Source of the DNA: Rubricella aquisinus
GTDB lineage: Bacteria; Pseudomonadota; Alphaproteobacteria; Rhodobacterales; Rhodobacteraceae
DNA length: 64,000 nt
NCBI RefSeq assembly: GCF_014199445.1
Contig: NZ_JACIJS010000004.1
Coordinates: forward strand, 1 to 64,000
Direction of reading: 5' to 3'
This document shows, in pieces, positions 9,261 through 18,594 of this stretch. Positions within the stretch are counted from its first letter, which is position 1, and each line of letters starts with the position of its first letter. Both the position numbers and the translations under genes were made by a program. Under the pieces are notes generated by a model. The model was not told where the DNA came from. It saw nothing but the letters and a program-made list of their open reading frames with translations, and ran no database searches.

Positions 9261-9896
9261 ATGCGCGCCACCTTTCATCACGAGGGCCGGGTTTCAGAAG
9301 TCTCTGACGCCAATTGGGCCCTCATCATTCGTTCACTGGCTTTCGACGCGATCATTTTCGATTGTGACGGCACGCTGGTGGACAGCACTGAGGCGCATTT
9401 CCTCTCGATGCGGGCGGCAGCGATCGCTCAAGGGCAGGTCATGACAAAGGAGTGGTACAAATCCCTCACAGGTCTTGACCGTCGAAGCCTCTTTGTCAGG
9501 TTTGCAGAGTTCAAGGGTGGTCACTTTGACATCGCGAAGGCCTGTCAGGACAGCATCGCCGCCTATTCCGACTGCGTGAGCTTTGTCACGCCGATCAAGA
9601 CATCGGTCGATCTTTTGCGCGATCTGCATGGTGAGATGCCGATTGCGGTCGCGTCGAATGCGGAACGGGAGGTGGTCAACCTGTCACTGGCGAAAACCGG
9701 CGTCGCCGGACTGATCTCCGCTATCGCGACGATCTCGGATGGGACCGCGCCGAAACCAGCGCCTGACCTGTTTCTCTTGGCCGCCAAAAGGCTGGGCATT
9801 CAGGCCGCGCGCGCGTTGGTTATCGAAGATTCTGCCGAAGGTACCCAAGCCGCCTTGGCCGCGGGCATGTCTGTGATGCGCATCATAGAGCCGTAA
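9261..9896 (+). CDS. HAD-superfamily phosphatase (YqaB/beta-PGM-like)
   Basis: A 211-residue subfamily I HAD hydrolase. The catalytic aspartates are D34 and D36 in FDCDGT; motif II is in VASNAE, the motif III lysine in APKPAPD, and motif IV in VIEDSAEG. The cap is inserted after motif I, as in sugar-phosphate phosphatases and beta-phosphoglucomutases. About 27 residues before the first strand are unusual and may reflect a later true start. The gene follows the ATPase stop by three bases, so the enzyme is made with the importer. It could release phosphate from an imported sugar phosphate, which would explain its place; the exact substrate is unknown. Confidence 0.85.
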   Translation: MRATFHHEGRVSEVSDANWALIIRSLAFDAIIFDCDGTLVDSTEAHFLSMRAAAIAQGQVMTKEWYKSLTGLDRRSLFVRFAEFKGGHFDIAKACQDSIAAYSDCVSFVTPIKTSVDLLRDLHGEMPIAVASNAEREVVNLSLAKTGVAGLISAIATISDGTAPKPAPDLFLLAAKRLGIQAARALVIEDSAEGTQAALAAGMSVMRIIEP

Positions 9897-9975
9897 CCCG
9901 GCCAAGCGCCCCACCCGCCTTGTTGATCTTGATGACAAGGGACGTCACCGCATTGCGCTGCGGTGTCGGGTTGGC

Positions 9976-10932
9976 TCATCTTTCGTCCACATGGGGCGGC
10001 GGGATGTCGAGGCTCGGCACCTGCCCCGAAGGGATGCGCGCTCCGAAATGGTGTAAAACAGCCGCTGACAAAACCTGCCCGGACACAATCGCGTGGTCCG
10101 GCCTATGGCCCGTGAGACGCGCCGCGAGATAGCCCGCGTTGAAAGCATCCCCTGCGCCAGATGTGTCGCGAATACCCGTGACTGGCGCGCAAGGGACTTC
10201 CGTGATCTGCGCACCATCCCAAACGGTCACGGGCGCCGCGCCATTCTTGACCACGATTTCCGAAACGTCCGCCGCCCGATACCGCTCGATGGTCTCACCG
10301 GGCGATCCATCGCCCCAGAGCGCCGCTTCGTCGTCATAACTCGGCAGCGCAATGTCGGTCACGGCCAGCATGGCCTGCATCGCGTCCCGTGTCTCAACAG
10401 ACGACGACCAGAGCCGTGGGCGAACATTGGGATCAAACGACACGATTGCCCCCTGCCGTCGCGCACATGCCAGCACGGAACTAAGCCGCGCGCGCGCGTC
10501 GGGGCGCAATATGGCCAGCGTAATGCCGGAGACGTGGATCAAGCCCGCGCCCTGTACCGACTGCCCGAGCCACACCTCATCTTCCGCCAAAAGCCGCGCG
10601 GCGGAAGCCTCCCGCCAATAGTGGAAACTGCGCTCCGCCCCGTCGAGCTCAATCATATAGAGGCCCATCACGCGATCCGCGACACGGCCGATATATGACG
10701 TATCAAGCCCATCAGCACCCAACCCCGCGATGAACTCCGCGGAGAGGCTATCCGTGCCGACCTTCGTGACGAAGCGCACGGGCAGGTTCAGGCCGGGGAT
10801 CTGCGCCATATGCCACGCGGTATTGAAGGTATCGCCGGCAAAGCCCTTTCGGTAGGTGCCACTGCCCGTTTCGGCCATCTCGATCATGGCCTCGCCCATT
10901 GCAACCGTCTTGTTTGACTGAAATTGGATCAT
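9976..10932 (-). CDS. PfkB-family sugar kinase (2-keto-3-deoxygluconate kinase-like)
   Basis: A 318-residue ribokinase-fold kinase. The N-terminal half has the RKGFAGDTFNTA substrate region. The C-terminal PfkB signature DTSGAGDAFNAG contains the catalytic Asp and the anion hole. ATG at 10932 overlaps the stop of the FAD oxidoreductase gene (ATGA), so they are coupled; an in-frame ATG 14 codons upstream lies inside that gene. It is the last gene of the long catabolic operon. The closest family impression is KdgK, which phosphorylates 2-keto-3-deoxy sugar acids before aldol cleavage, but other keto-sugar acids are possible. Confidence 0.85.
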   Translation of the reverse strand: MIQFQSNKTVAMGEAMIEMAETGSGTYRKGFAGDTFNTAWHMAQIPGLNLPVRFVTKVGTDSLSAEFIAGLGADGLDTSYIGRVADRVMGLYMIELDGAERSFHYWREASAARLLAEDEVWLGQSVQGAGLIHVSGITLAILRPDARARLSSVLACARRQGAIVSFDPNVRPRLWSSSVETRDAMQAMLAVTDIALPSYDDEAALWGDGSPGETIERYRAADVSEIVVKNGAAPVTVWDGAQITEVPCAPVTGIRDTSGAGDAFNAGYLAARLTGHRPDHAIVSGQVLSAAVLHHFGARIPSGQVPSLDIPPPHVDER

Positions 10933-12995
10933 CGTGGTGCCGTGTCCTGGTGATAAATCCCACCCGTGAGCCATGCGGGCCAGTCACGCTCAAAGAATGA
11001 TTTGTCGCCAGCATAGGCGCGATTTCGAACGTCGGAGACGATCATGTCGGCACCCTCCAGCCGAACCCGCAATTGGCTATGTTTGTCGGTGTCCCGTTCC
11101 GTGCGAAAGCGCACGTCCGGCAGCGGGCCACGCACCGATTGCGGCAGCGATTCGCCTGTTGGATCGCAGATCGCGCGGGCCCCCCGACTGCCACCGCCCT
11201 GAGCGATATAGTGGTCGAGTGCGGTCAGCACGGCCTCCGACGCAAGCGCCATTTGTTGCCATTGCACCGCGCGGGCAACCTCACTCGCGCGCGAGACCTG
11301 AAGTCCACGGGCACGGATCTGGGTGTTCAGCGTCCGCGCCTCCTCACGGGCCATGGTCACATCATGGGCGGTGCATAATATGCCTGCATGCTCGCTCATC
11401 CGGGCTTGCACCTCCGTGCGGATGGCCTTCCATGACAGACCATTTTCGCGGGTGACAAGGCGCATCACCTCGGAAACGGCCTCCCCTCCTGCAACGGAAA
11501 TATCGGCGGATGACGGCGCGGCAGCCTCCCCCGACGCGCCGATATGCTCTGCCACGCGTGTTCCAAAAACCTGCCCAGCATTCAGGGCAGAGCCTCCGGG
11601 GCGGGTCACACCATGCGTTCCCGACGCTTCGCCCACCGCGTAGATGCCCGTGACATTCGTCCGGCCCCAAATATCAACGGCAATCCCGCCATTCATGTGC
11701 TGATGGTTGACGGCAAATTCCAGAGGACCTGTAGTGATATCAACCTTGTAGCGTTTGTAGAGTTCGATCGCGAGCGGGTTCATGTGGCGCAGGCGATCAA
11801 TGGGCAATGCGTGATCTGCACCCGCGTTGTGCAGATACGTCCTGACATCATCGTCCAGCCGGTCAAGGCTGAAAGGCGCATCAATCGCTTGCGGGTTGCG
11901 GTTGAAATCCATGAAAACCCGACGGCCCTTCTGGCTTTCCCTGAAGATGGCCAGATCGACGAGGCTCGACTGGAAATCGAGCATCCGGCTGGCGTGAAAC
12001 GGCCATTGATAGCCCTTGCGAAAGATATTCGACGCCATTTCTTGAGTGGTGCGGTAATAGTCGGCCAGAAAATGATGCTCGGTCCCGTTCTCGTCGACGG
12101 AGTAGATATGCGGGATCACCTGCACATAGGTGCCAGAAAGGTTCCACGGAAAACCCTCACGCCGGGTGCCGATGCCGAATTGGCTTTCGGTGATATTCGT
12201 CAGCTCCAACCCGGCTTCGAGCGCCAGCCCAAGCGTGCCGAAACATCCGTTCGGAAACACACTGTCGCGGTACATCTCACCCGGCCCCCCTGCGGCAAAG
12301 ACCAGCTTGGAACACGCATAAAGGGCGAGGCCGTGGGGATTTCCCTCCGCCCCGTCCTTGGGACGGATCGCGAGGAGCCCTGCCGCGCCGCGCCCATCCT
12401 TGAGCACCCTGATCGCCGTGGTCTGGTTGAAGAACGGGATATCAAGGCGGATTGCCTCTTGGGCGAGGACTTTGACCATCAGGCGGGACGTGCGCGGCCC
12501 GCAGGAGGTCGCGCGTCCAACTTCGTCATGGTCGGTCTGATAGCGCAGCGTGCCGCCAAGGTGATCTTGCGGCAATGGCAGGCCCAGATATTGCAGCGAC
12601 GCCATCGCGCGCACAGAGCCCACGGCCTCGATATAGGCCGTGTCCTCATCCATGGCGCCCCCCGCGCGGATCGCCTCGGCCATGGCCTGAAAATTGTCGC
12701 CCTGATCCTTGGTGTTGGCCGTGTGCAGCGTCTGCTTGTCCGAACCGGAACAAGCAGACGTCCCGCCCCACGCACTTTGGCTGAGGATCGTGACATCAAC
12801 GCCGCGCCGCTTCATCTCCACCGCCGCGCGCAGGCCCGCCGCCCCGCTCCCGATCACCAAGGCACCGCACCGATAGACCGGCAGAACAAGATCGCCGATC
12901 TGGAGCGTCTCGGCGGTTTCGGGTTCAGGTTTCAGGCGCGGCATGACCACATCGGTCAGGGCATCCAGAATCTCTTGCGGGACGGATAGGGACAT
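10929..12995 (-). CDS. FAD-dependent oxidoreductase (fumarate reductase/succinate dehydrogenase flavoprotein-like)
   Basis: A 688-residue flavoprotein. The dinucleotide-binding GSGAAGLRAA lies at about residues 47-56, after a 45-residue N-terminal extension. A second FAD contact region is GIYAVGEASGTHG, followed by RPGGSALNAGQVFG near residue 470. The C-terminal third matches the helical domain of the SdhA/FrdA/AspO group. No partner iron-sulfur subunit is adjacent, so it probably works as a soluble oxidase or dehydrogenase. It sits between the Gfo/Idh/MocA dehydrogenase and the sugar kinase, suggesting oxidation of a sugar-derived intermediate. The substrate is unknown. Confidence 0.85.
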   Translation of the reverse strand: MSLSVPQEILDALTDVVMPRLKPEPETAETLQIGDLVLPVYRCGALVIGSGAAGLRAAVEMKRRGVDVTILSQSAWGGTSACSGSDKQTLHTANTKDQGDNFQAMAEAIRAGGAMDEDTAYIEAVGSVRAMASLQYLGLPLPQDHLGGTLRYQTDHDEVGRATSCGPRTSRLMVKVLAQEAIRLDIPFFNQTTAIRVLKDGRGAAGLLAIRPKDGAEGNPHGLALYACSKLVFAAGGPGEMYRDSVFPNGCFGTLGLALEAGLELTNITESQFGIGTRREGFPWNLSGTYVQVIPHIYSVDENGTEHHFLADYYRTTQEMASNIFRKGYQWPFHASRMLDFQSSLVDLAIFRESQKGRRVFMDFNRNPQAIDAPFSLDRLDDDVRTYLHNAGADHALPIDRLRHMNPLAIELYKRYKVDITTGPLEFAVNHQHMNGGIAVDIWGRTNVTGIYAVGEASGTHGVTRPGGSALNAGQVFGTRVAEHIGASGEAAAPSSADISVAGGEAVSEVMRLVTRENGLSWKAIRTEVQARMSEHAGILCTAHDVTMAREEARTLNTQIRARGLQVSRASEVARAVQWQQMALASEAVLTALDHYIAQGGGSRGARAICDPTGESLPQSVRGPLPDVRFRTERDTDKHSQLRVRLEGADMIVSDVRNRAYAGDKSFFERDWPAWLTGGIYHQDTAPR

Positions 12996-13010
12996 GGTCG
13001 TTCCTCAGAT

Positions 13011-14180
13011 TTAGGCGATATCGACCCAAGCACGTTTGTCAGATGAGGCCATGCAGGCATCCACGATCTGACAAATGTGGTGACCGTTCTCAAAAGTTGG
13101 CCACATCGGTGTTTGGGTGGTGATTGATTTGATCACCTCGGCAATCTCGATGATCTTGCTTTCGTTATAGCCAAGCGCGAAATTCGGCAGGGGCAGAAAC
13201 GCGGCATAGGTCGGATGCTCTGGCCCGACGTCAATCTCGCGGAACCCCCGCCGCCCGGCGGCATCGTCGTTGGAGTAGAACCGCAGGCGGTTCACCTCGT
13301 CAAAAGTATAGGCAAGGCTGCCCTTGGTGCCGTAAATCTCATAGGTCTGCATGAATTTGCGGCCCGTGGCGACGCGGCTGAAATCAATCAGCCCCTTTGC
13401 CCCATTTTCAAACGTGCACAGGATGTTGGTGCCGTCGGGATTTGTCACGTCACCCCATTCGGTTTCGTCGGTCACGGGGGGTGGGGCGTCGCCATAGCCC
13501 AGCCCATCGACCTTGGGGCGTTTCGGCACGGTGATGTAGCTGTCCGCGATCAGCGAGGACACCTTACCGACCAGAAATTCCATAAAACTGAACACATGGC
13601 TGCCCGTGTCCCCGATAATGCCCGTTGGTGCGAGCGCGCCATCCGCCCGCCACATGTAAGGGGCCAGCGGGTCGCCATAGATGTCGATGTGCTGGCAGGC
13701 CTTGAACAGCTTGATCTCTCCGATCTCGCCCGCGTCGATGATCTCCTTGGCGCGATCATGGATCGGATTGCGTGGAAAGGAATGGCCGACGCGCGTGATC
13801 AGGCCCTTTTCCTTGGCAAGATCGGCCAGTTCACGGGCCTGCACCGCCGTGTCGGCCAATGGCTTTTCGCAATAGACATGCTTGCCCGCCAGCAGCGCGG
13901 CTTTCGCGACGTCATAATGCATGTTGTCCGGCAAACAGATGTCGATCAGATCGACATCCGGGTCGTTCACGGCGTCCTGCCAATTGGCGAGGATCTTTGC
14001 ATCAGGTGCGCGGAACCCCAGATCCTTGGCCGCCGCAGGGTTCGCTTCGACGAGGGCGATCACGCGGGCGGTGCCATGCGCTGGCCCAAAGAAATGAGGA
14101 AAGCTTTGATAGGCCATCGTATGGGTCTTGCCCATCCAACCTGACGCGCCAAGCACGGCGACCCTGACTTCTTCGGTCAT
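13011..14180 (-). CDS. Gfo/Idh/MocA-family NAD(P)-dependent oxidoreductase
   Basis: A 389-residue sugar dehydrogenase. The N-terminal Rossmann fold starts with VAVLGASGWMGKTH. The family motif CEKPLA lies near residue 105. The C-terminal alpha/beta domain contains the HSFPRNP and GDTGSHVFSFMEF segments that usually hold the catalytic Lys/His surroundings. It lies in the LacI-controlled operon between the regulator and the flavoprotein. Family members oxidise ring hydroxyls of sugars, inositols or sugar acids. Confidence 0.9.
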   Translation of the reverse strand: MTEEVRVAVLGASGWMGKTHTMAYQSFPHFFGPAHGTARVIALVEANPAAAKDLGFRAPDAKILANWQDAVNDPDVDLIDICLPDNMHYDVAKAALLAGKHVYCEKPLADTAVQARELADLAKEKGLITRVGHSFPRNPIHDRAKEIIDAGEIGEIKLFKACQHIDIYGDPLAPYMWRADGALAPTGIIGDTGSHVFSFMEFLVGKVSSLIADSYITVPKRPKVDGLGYGDAPPPVTDETEWGDVTNPDGTNILCTFENGAKGLIDFSRVATGRKFMQTYEIYGTKGSLAYTFDEVNRLRFYSNDDAAGRRGFREIDVGPEHPTYAAFLPLPNFALGYNESKIIEIAEVIKSITTQTPMWPTFENGHHICQIVDACMASSDKRAWVDIA

Positions 14181-14195
14181 CTCGATATCCTTTCG

Positions 14196-15200
14196 TCAAT
14201 CCCTGCTGGAGGCGCGGATAACCAACCGCACTGGGCTACGGGCTTCGGGTGGTGGGGCCACGCCATCATTGATCCACGCGACGATCTGCCGTGCGGCTGA
14301 GGCGGCGAAATCGGGGATATTGCAGCTCACGGTGGTCAATGGCGGAAAGCTGTCCTGCCCATCTTCGATGTCATCAAATCCCACGACACGCAGGTCCGGC
14401 CCTGCCTTGATCCCAAGGTCAGGACAGGCGGCAAGCACGCCAAGTGCCACAAGATCGTTAAAGCAGATCACGCCGTCGACATCGGGATGTTCCGCTTGCA
14501 ATCGCGCGGCCATCGTCTTGCCAAAGGCGCGTGTCGATTGTCCGGTCAGGATCAGCGGCGCCAGCCCGCGTTCTTCCAAGACCGACAGATACCCGGCCAT
14601 ACGCTCCCGGGTCACAGGGCGTCCGTCCAGACCACCGAGAAAGGCAATCCTTCTGCACCCCTGTTCCAGCAGATGCTCCGCCGCGAGACGACCGCCCGTC
14701 AGGTAGTCGGGTGCGAGGAGCGGAAATGTTCCCCCCTCCCGTTCCAGCGTCCGAAAGACCTGCAATGTCGGCGTGTTCGCCGCGTCCAAAACCGCGAGCG
14801 TTGCGGCCTCGTCGCCATAAGCCGGTGAGATGATAAAGCCTGAAACCCCGTGTTCCACCAGCGACGAGATCATCTGCCCCTGCAATTTGGGATCCTCATC
14901 CGTGTTGGCGAGCACGGTCGCAAACCCGGCCTGCGCAAGCTCCATCTGAAAAAGGGCCGCGAATTCCGTAAAGAACGGGTTGCGCAGGTCATTGATCACA
15001 AGCCCGATCAAACCGGATGACGATGACCGCAATGTCGCCGCCGAGCGGTTATAGACATAGCCGATCTCCGCCATGGCCTCACGGACCAACTTGCGTGTCT
15101 CATCCTTGACCGTCGTCGCACCTTGCAAAACAAGGCTAACGGTGGATTTCGATACGCCGGCCTGTTTGGCGACGTCCAGAATGGTGGGGCGGCTTTTCAT
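14196..15200 (-). CDS. LacI-family transcriptional regulator
   Basis: A 334-residue repressor-type regulator. Residues 1-55 hold the LacI helix-turn-helix (DVAKQAGVSKSTVSLVL) and hinge helix (YNRSAATLRS). The rest is the periplasmic-binding-protein-like ligand domain. It is encoded inside the operon it probably controls. The only LacI-like palindromes I found in the operon are the two in front of the first gene at 28193-28230. The ligand is probably the imported sugar or a derivative. Confidence 0.92.
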   Translation of the reverse strand: MKSRPTILDVAKQAGVSKSTVSLVLQGATTVKDETRKLVREAMAEIGYVYNRSAATLRSSSSGLIGLVINDLRNPFFTEFAALFQMELAQAGFATVLANTDEDPKLQGQMISSLVEHGVSGFIISPAYGDEAATLAVLDAANTPTLQVFRTLEREGGTFPLLAPDYLTGGRLAAEHLLEQGCRRIAFLGGLDGRPVTRERMAGYLSVLEERGLAPLILTGQSTRAFGKTMAARLQAEHPDVDGVICFNDLVALGVLAACPDLGIKAGPDLRVVGFDDIEDGQDSFPPLTTVSCNIPDFAASAARQIVAWINDGVAPPPEARSPVRLVIRASSRD

Positions 15201-15224
15201 GGTCAGGTCTCCTTTGCCACCAGC

Positions 15225-15533
15225 CTACACATCGAGGTCCAGAACCAGAATACCATCGAGACCGCCCACCGCATTCGCCACAAGCTGACTGCCCAAGGCC
15301 TTGTGCTCTTTGTTATCCGAATAGGTTTGCAGGGCGTCCCAACTGTCAAAATCAATGACAAAGCCGTGCATGTAGCCGCGTTCGATCTGCTCAGGGCTTT
15401 GCGATCGCCCCCCGGTAAAGTTTGCCGCACCGGGCAGCGTGTCAACCACGGCAGCCAAGCCGTTATAGATGCCCATGATCGTCTGCTCGGATATGTCTGG
15501 TCTGAACTTGGTGAGGACGATGTGCCGGATCAT
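15225..15533 (-). CDS. Dabb (stress-responsive alpha/beta barrel) protein
   Basis: A 102-residue single-domain protein of the Dabb fold, with the typical MIRHIVLTKF first strand and a conserved central His/Asp region (YMHGFVIDFDSWDALQTY). Family members are small dimeric ferredoxin-like barrels, some with isomerase, cyclase or decarboxylase activity. The start overlaps the stop of the GMC gene (ATGA), so it is coupled to it and probably acts on the product of that oxidoreductase. Confidence 0.85.
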   Translation of the reverse strand: MIRHIVLTKFRPDISEQTIMGIYNGLAAVVDTLPGAANFTGGRSQSPEQIERGYMHGFVIDFDSWDALQTYSDNKEHKALGSQLVANAVGGLDGILVLDLDV

Positions 15534-17125
15534 AGAGTCATTCCTTGGTCCTGTTTGATCATGTCGGCGGCTTTCTCACCGATCATGATGCTCGGGGCAT
15601 TGGTATTGGATGAATTCACATTCGGCATGATCGACGCATCTGCAACGCGCAGGCCATCAATCCCGTTGAACTGAAGCCGCGGGTTCAACACCGCCGCGCT
15701 GTCCGCCCCCATCCGGCAGGTGCCCGCACAATGATGCGAGGTCTTTGAATGGATGCAGATGAAGTTGAAATAGTCCTCATCCGTTTTCACATCCGGTCCG
15801 GGCAAACGCTCGGCCAGGATATATTTGCCGAGCGCGGGTTGAGAGAGGATCTCTTGCACCAGTTTCAGGCCGCGGATCGACATTTCGCGATCATAAGGGT
15901 CTGACAGATAGTTTGGATCAATCAGCGGCATGTCTTTGGGATTGTCCGATTGCAGCCGGACGGTCCCGCGCGACCGGGGGCGCAGGTGGCAGGCATTGAG
16001 CGTCACCCCGCCGTTGGGCATTGCCGCAACACCCGCTTCAATGCCGGTCCCCAGCCCCAGATGCATCTGGATATCGGGCGTTTCGGCGGTTTCGTCCGCG
16101 TACCAGAACCCCCCCGTTTCAAATAGGCTGGAGGCCACTGGTCCCTTCCGGGTGAGAAGGTATTGCAGCCCGGCAAGTGCGCTCAGATGCAGCTTGGCAA
16201 AACGATCATAGGTATGCGGCCCCGTGACCTCGCATATGGCGTAAAGGTCCAGATGGTCCTGCAAATTCGCGCCGACATTCGGCTGGTCATAGACCAATTC
16301 GATCCCCAAACCCGCAAGATGGTCGGCAGGGCCGATGCCGGAGAGTTGCAGCAATCTTGGTGACCCGATTGCACCGGAGGACAGAATGACCTCCCGGTCG
16401 GCTGTGATCACAGCGCCGTCGGCCATCTCAACCCCGGTGGCGCGGCCATGCTCGACGCGGATGCGCTTGACCTGCGCCCTCGTCTGGATGGTGAGGTTCT
16501 TCCGCCCCCGCGCCTGCCCCAGAAAGGCCATCGCCGCAGAAGACCGGCGCGCGTTCCTTTGGGTGAGTTGATAATATCCAGCGCCGTCCTGCCGTTCCCC
16601 GTTCACGTCGGTCGTCTTGGGGATACCCACTTGCCCTGCGGCCTCGATAAAGGCGTCGCAGATCGGCAACGGAGCGGCGGGCATAGAGACACCAAGCGGC
16701 CCGCCCGTCCCATGATAGCGACCGGTATAGGTGTCATTGTCCTCGGATTTCTTGAAATAGGGGAGCACATCTTCATAGCTCCACCCCTCACAGCCCATCT
16801 GCCGCCAGTTGTCATAGTCCTGTGCCGCACCACGGGTGTAGATCTGCGCGTTGATCGCGGAGCCGCCGCCAATGACCTTGGCTTGGGTATAGGTGAACAC
16901 CTTGTTCTGCATCGCCTTTTGCGGCGTTGTTGACCAGCCCCATGACCCGATCCCCTTGGTCATCTTGGCAAACCCTGCGGGCAGATGGAAAAACGGATGG
17001 CGGTCACTGCCGCCCGCTTCCAAAAGCAGGACGCGGGCATTGGAGTCCTCTGACAGGCGGGCCGCAATGACCGATCCGGCAGAGCCGCCCCCGATCACGA
17101 TGAAATCATAGCCACGGGCGGTCAT
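15530..17125 (-). CDS. GMC-family FAD oxidoreductase (choline dehydrogenase-like)
   Basis: A 531-residue flavoprotein. FAD-binding GGGSAGSVIAARL lies at about 11-23, GMC signature 1 near GGGSAINAQIYTRG, signature 2 near SSGAIGSPRLLQLSGIG, and the C-terminal catalytic segment contains HHCAGTCRMG and NVNSSNTNAPS. ATG at 17125 overlaps the stop of the second GMC gene. Its length fits choline or alcohol dehydrogenases of the family. Position in a sugar operon suggests it oxidises a sugar alcohol or glycoside hydroxyl. Confidence 0.9.
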   Translation of the reverse strand: MTARGYDFIVIGGGSAGSVIAARLSEDSNARVLLLEAGGSDRHPFFHLPAGFAKMTKGIGSWGWSTTPQKAMQNKVFTYTQAKVIGGGSAINAQIYTRGAAQDYDNWRQMGCEGWSYEDVLPYFKKSEDNDTYTGRYHGTGGPLGVSMPAAPLPICDAFIEAAGQVGIPKTTDVNGERQDGAGYYQLTQRNARRSSAAMAFLGQARGRKNLTIQTRAQVKRIRVEHGRATGVEMADGAVITADREVILSSGAIGSPRLLQLSGIGPADHLAGLGIELVYDQPNVGANLQDHLDLYAICEVTGPHTYDRFAKLHLSALAGLQYLLTRKGPVASSLFETGGFWYADETAETPDIQMHLGLGTGIEAGVAAMPNGGVTLNACHLRPRSRGTVRLQSDNPKDMPLIDPNYLSDPYDREMSIRGLKLVQEILSQPALGKYILAERLPGPDVKTDEDYFNFICIHSKTSHHCAGTCRMGADSAAVLNPRLQFNGIDGLRVADASIMPNVNSSNTNAPSIMIGEKAADMIKQDQGMTL

Positions 17126-18594
17126 GCGGCACACTCCGTCTCGGTGATGTGGCGTCCGGCGCGCAGGGCGAGGGCCGCGATGGTGAGGGCCGGATTTACG
17201 GCAGCGGATGTCGGCAGAACCGAAGCATCGACAATGAAAAGGTTTGGATGATCATGGCTCCGGCAATGGCTGTTCACGACGCTCAGCGCCGGATCATGGC
17301 CCATACGGGCCGTGCCGCATTGATGCGACGGGGTGCGCCGGTCAAATGCCTGAGACAGGACGATGGGAAATCCGATCCGCCGCAAGACACGCTTGAGTTC
17401 TTTCACCAATTGCACATGCGCATCCAAATTCGACCGTTGCCAATCAAGCCTGATCCGCCCGTTTTTGAGCGTCACCCGACTGTCCGGGTGTGGCAGGTCT
17501 TCAGACATCGCATAAAAGTCAAAACTGCGGGCCGCGATCCAATGGGCAATCCATCGCGGCAGCGGCGTCGTCGCCTCCAGAATGGGCCCCGTGATCTTGC
17601 CCAACATTTGCACATTGCCGAGCGGCGGCCGGGTGTCCGATCCTTGGTAGAAGTCATTGATCATCAGCGTTTTTTGATAAACGCTCTGGTTCTTGCGCAT
17701 TGGATGCAGGGCCAGAACGGCGGAGCAATTGTGGTTCATGAAGTTCCGGCCAACGTGATCAGATCGGTTGGCCAATCCGGTCGGGCAATGCGCGTTCGCT
17801 GATCGCAACAAAAGAGCCGCGCTCTGCACAGCCCCTGCCGCGACAACAAACAGGGACGCCGTCAGGCGCTCCCCGGTGGCAAGAACGGCAGCCGTCACGC
17901 GCCCCCCCTGATCGCTCTCAAGGCGGTCCACACGGGCGCCAGTGCGCAATGTGACGTTTTGATGGGACAGCGCAGCGGCAAGGCCGCAGGTCTCGGCATC
18001 CATCTTGCCGTCGCAGGTGTTGGGATAAGCGTCCCATGTGGTTTGGCCCGCTGCCAACCACGCCGATAAATCGACGCCAAGCGGGATATGCGACGGATGC
18101 AGACCCGCCTGTTTTAGGCGCGCGCGCAGATCGGCAATATCCGGTTCATCAGGGACAGGAGGATGCGGGTAGGTGCCGGAATGGGCTGGCTCCGTGGGAT
18201 CATCCAACGGGCGTCCGCGCACCTGATACATCTCTTCTGCGGCCTGATAGTCCCGCTCAAGGTCTGCATACCTTATTGGCCATCCGGGGGTCTGCGAAAC
18301 GGTCTCGAAATCAGAGGCCCGATACCGGATCAAGGCCGCGCCGTAGAATTTCGAATTTCCACCGACATAGTAGTAGTTGCCAGGGTTGAAGGGGCGATCT
18401 TGCCCATCCAGCCAGGTTTCCTCGGGGCGGAAAACGCCCTTACCAAAAATCGCCCCCGCATCGCGATCGACAGGCGAGGCGCTGAGATGCTCGCCCCGTT
18501 CAAGGATCATGATCCGGCGCCCCGTGGGGGCCAGCGCGGCGGCCAGCGTGGCCCCGCCCATGCCGGAGCCGATGATGATAACGTCTGCATCCAT
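17122..18594 (-). CDS. GMC-family oxidoreductase (glucose/pyranose dehydrogenase-like)
   Basis: A 490-residue flavoprotein that differs from its neighbour: it starts with IIIGSGMGGATLAAAL and ends with HQCGTARMG and SAAVNPALTIAALA, the pattern of the large subunits of membrane sugar dehydrogenases and pyranose oxidase-like enzymes. No Tat signal or small gamma subunit is visible, so it may be cytoplasmic. The start touches the stop of the ABC ATPase gene (TGATG). Two unlike GMC enzymes in tandem suggest two successive hydroxyl oxidations. Confidence 0.87.
   Translation of the reverse strand: MDADVIIIGSGMGGATLAAALAPTGRRIMILERGEHLSASPVDRDAGAIFGKGVFRPEETWLDGQDRPFNPGNYYYVGGNSKFYGAALIRYRASDFETVSQTPGWPIRYADLERDYQAAEEMYQVRGRPLDDPTEPAHSGTYPHPPVPDEPDIADLRARLKQAGLHPSHIPLGVDLSAWLAAGQTTWDAYPNTCDGKMDAETCGLAAALSHQNVTLRTGARVDRLESDQGGRVTAAVLATGERLTASLFVVAAGAVQSAALLLRSANAHCPTGLANRSDHVGRNFMNHNCSAVLALHPMRKNQSVYQKTLMINDFYQGSDTRPPLGNVQMLGKITGPILEATTPLPRWIAHWIAARSFDFYAMSEDLPHPDSRVTLKNGRIRLDWQRSNLDAHVQLVKELKRVLRRIGFPIVLSQAFDRRTPSHQCGTARMGHDPALSVVNSHCRSHDHPNLFIVDASVLPTSAAVNPALTIAALALRAGRHITETECAA

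Noticed and set aside
11544-12989. 481-codon plus-strand frame opposite the FAD oxidoreductase
   Set aside because: Antisense shadow of a clear flavoprotein gene, typical of high-GC DNA.
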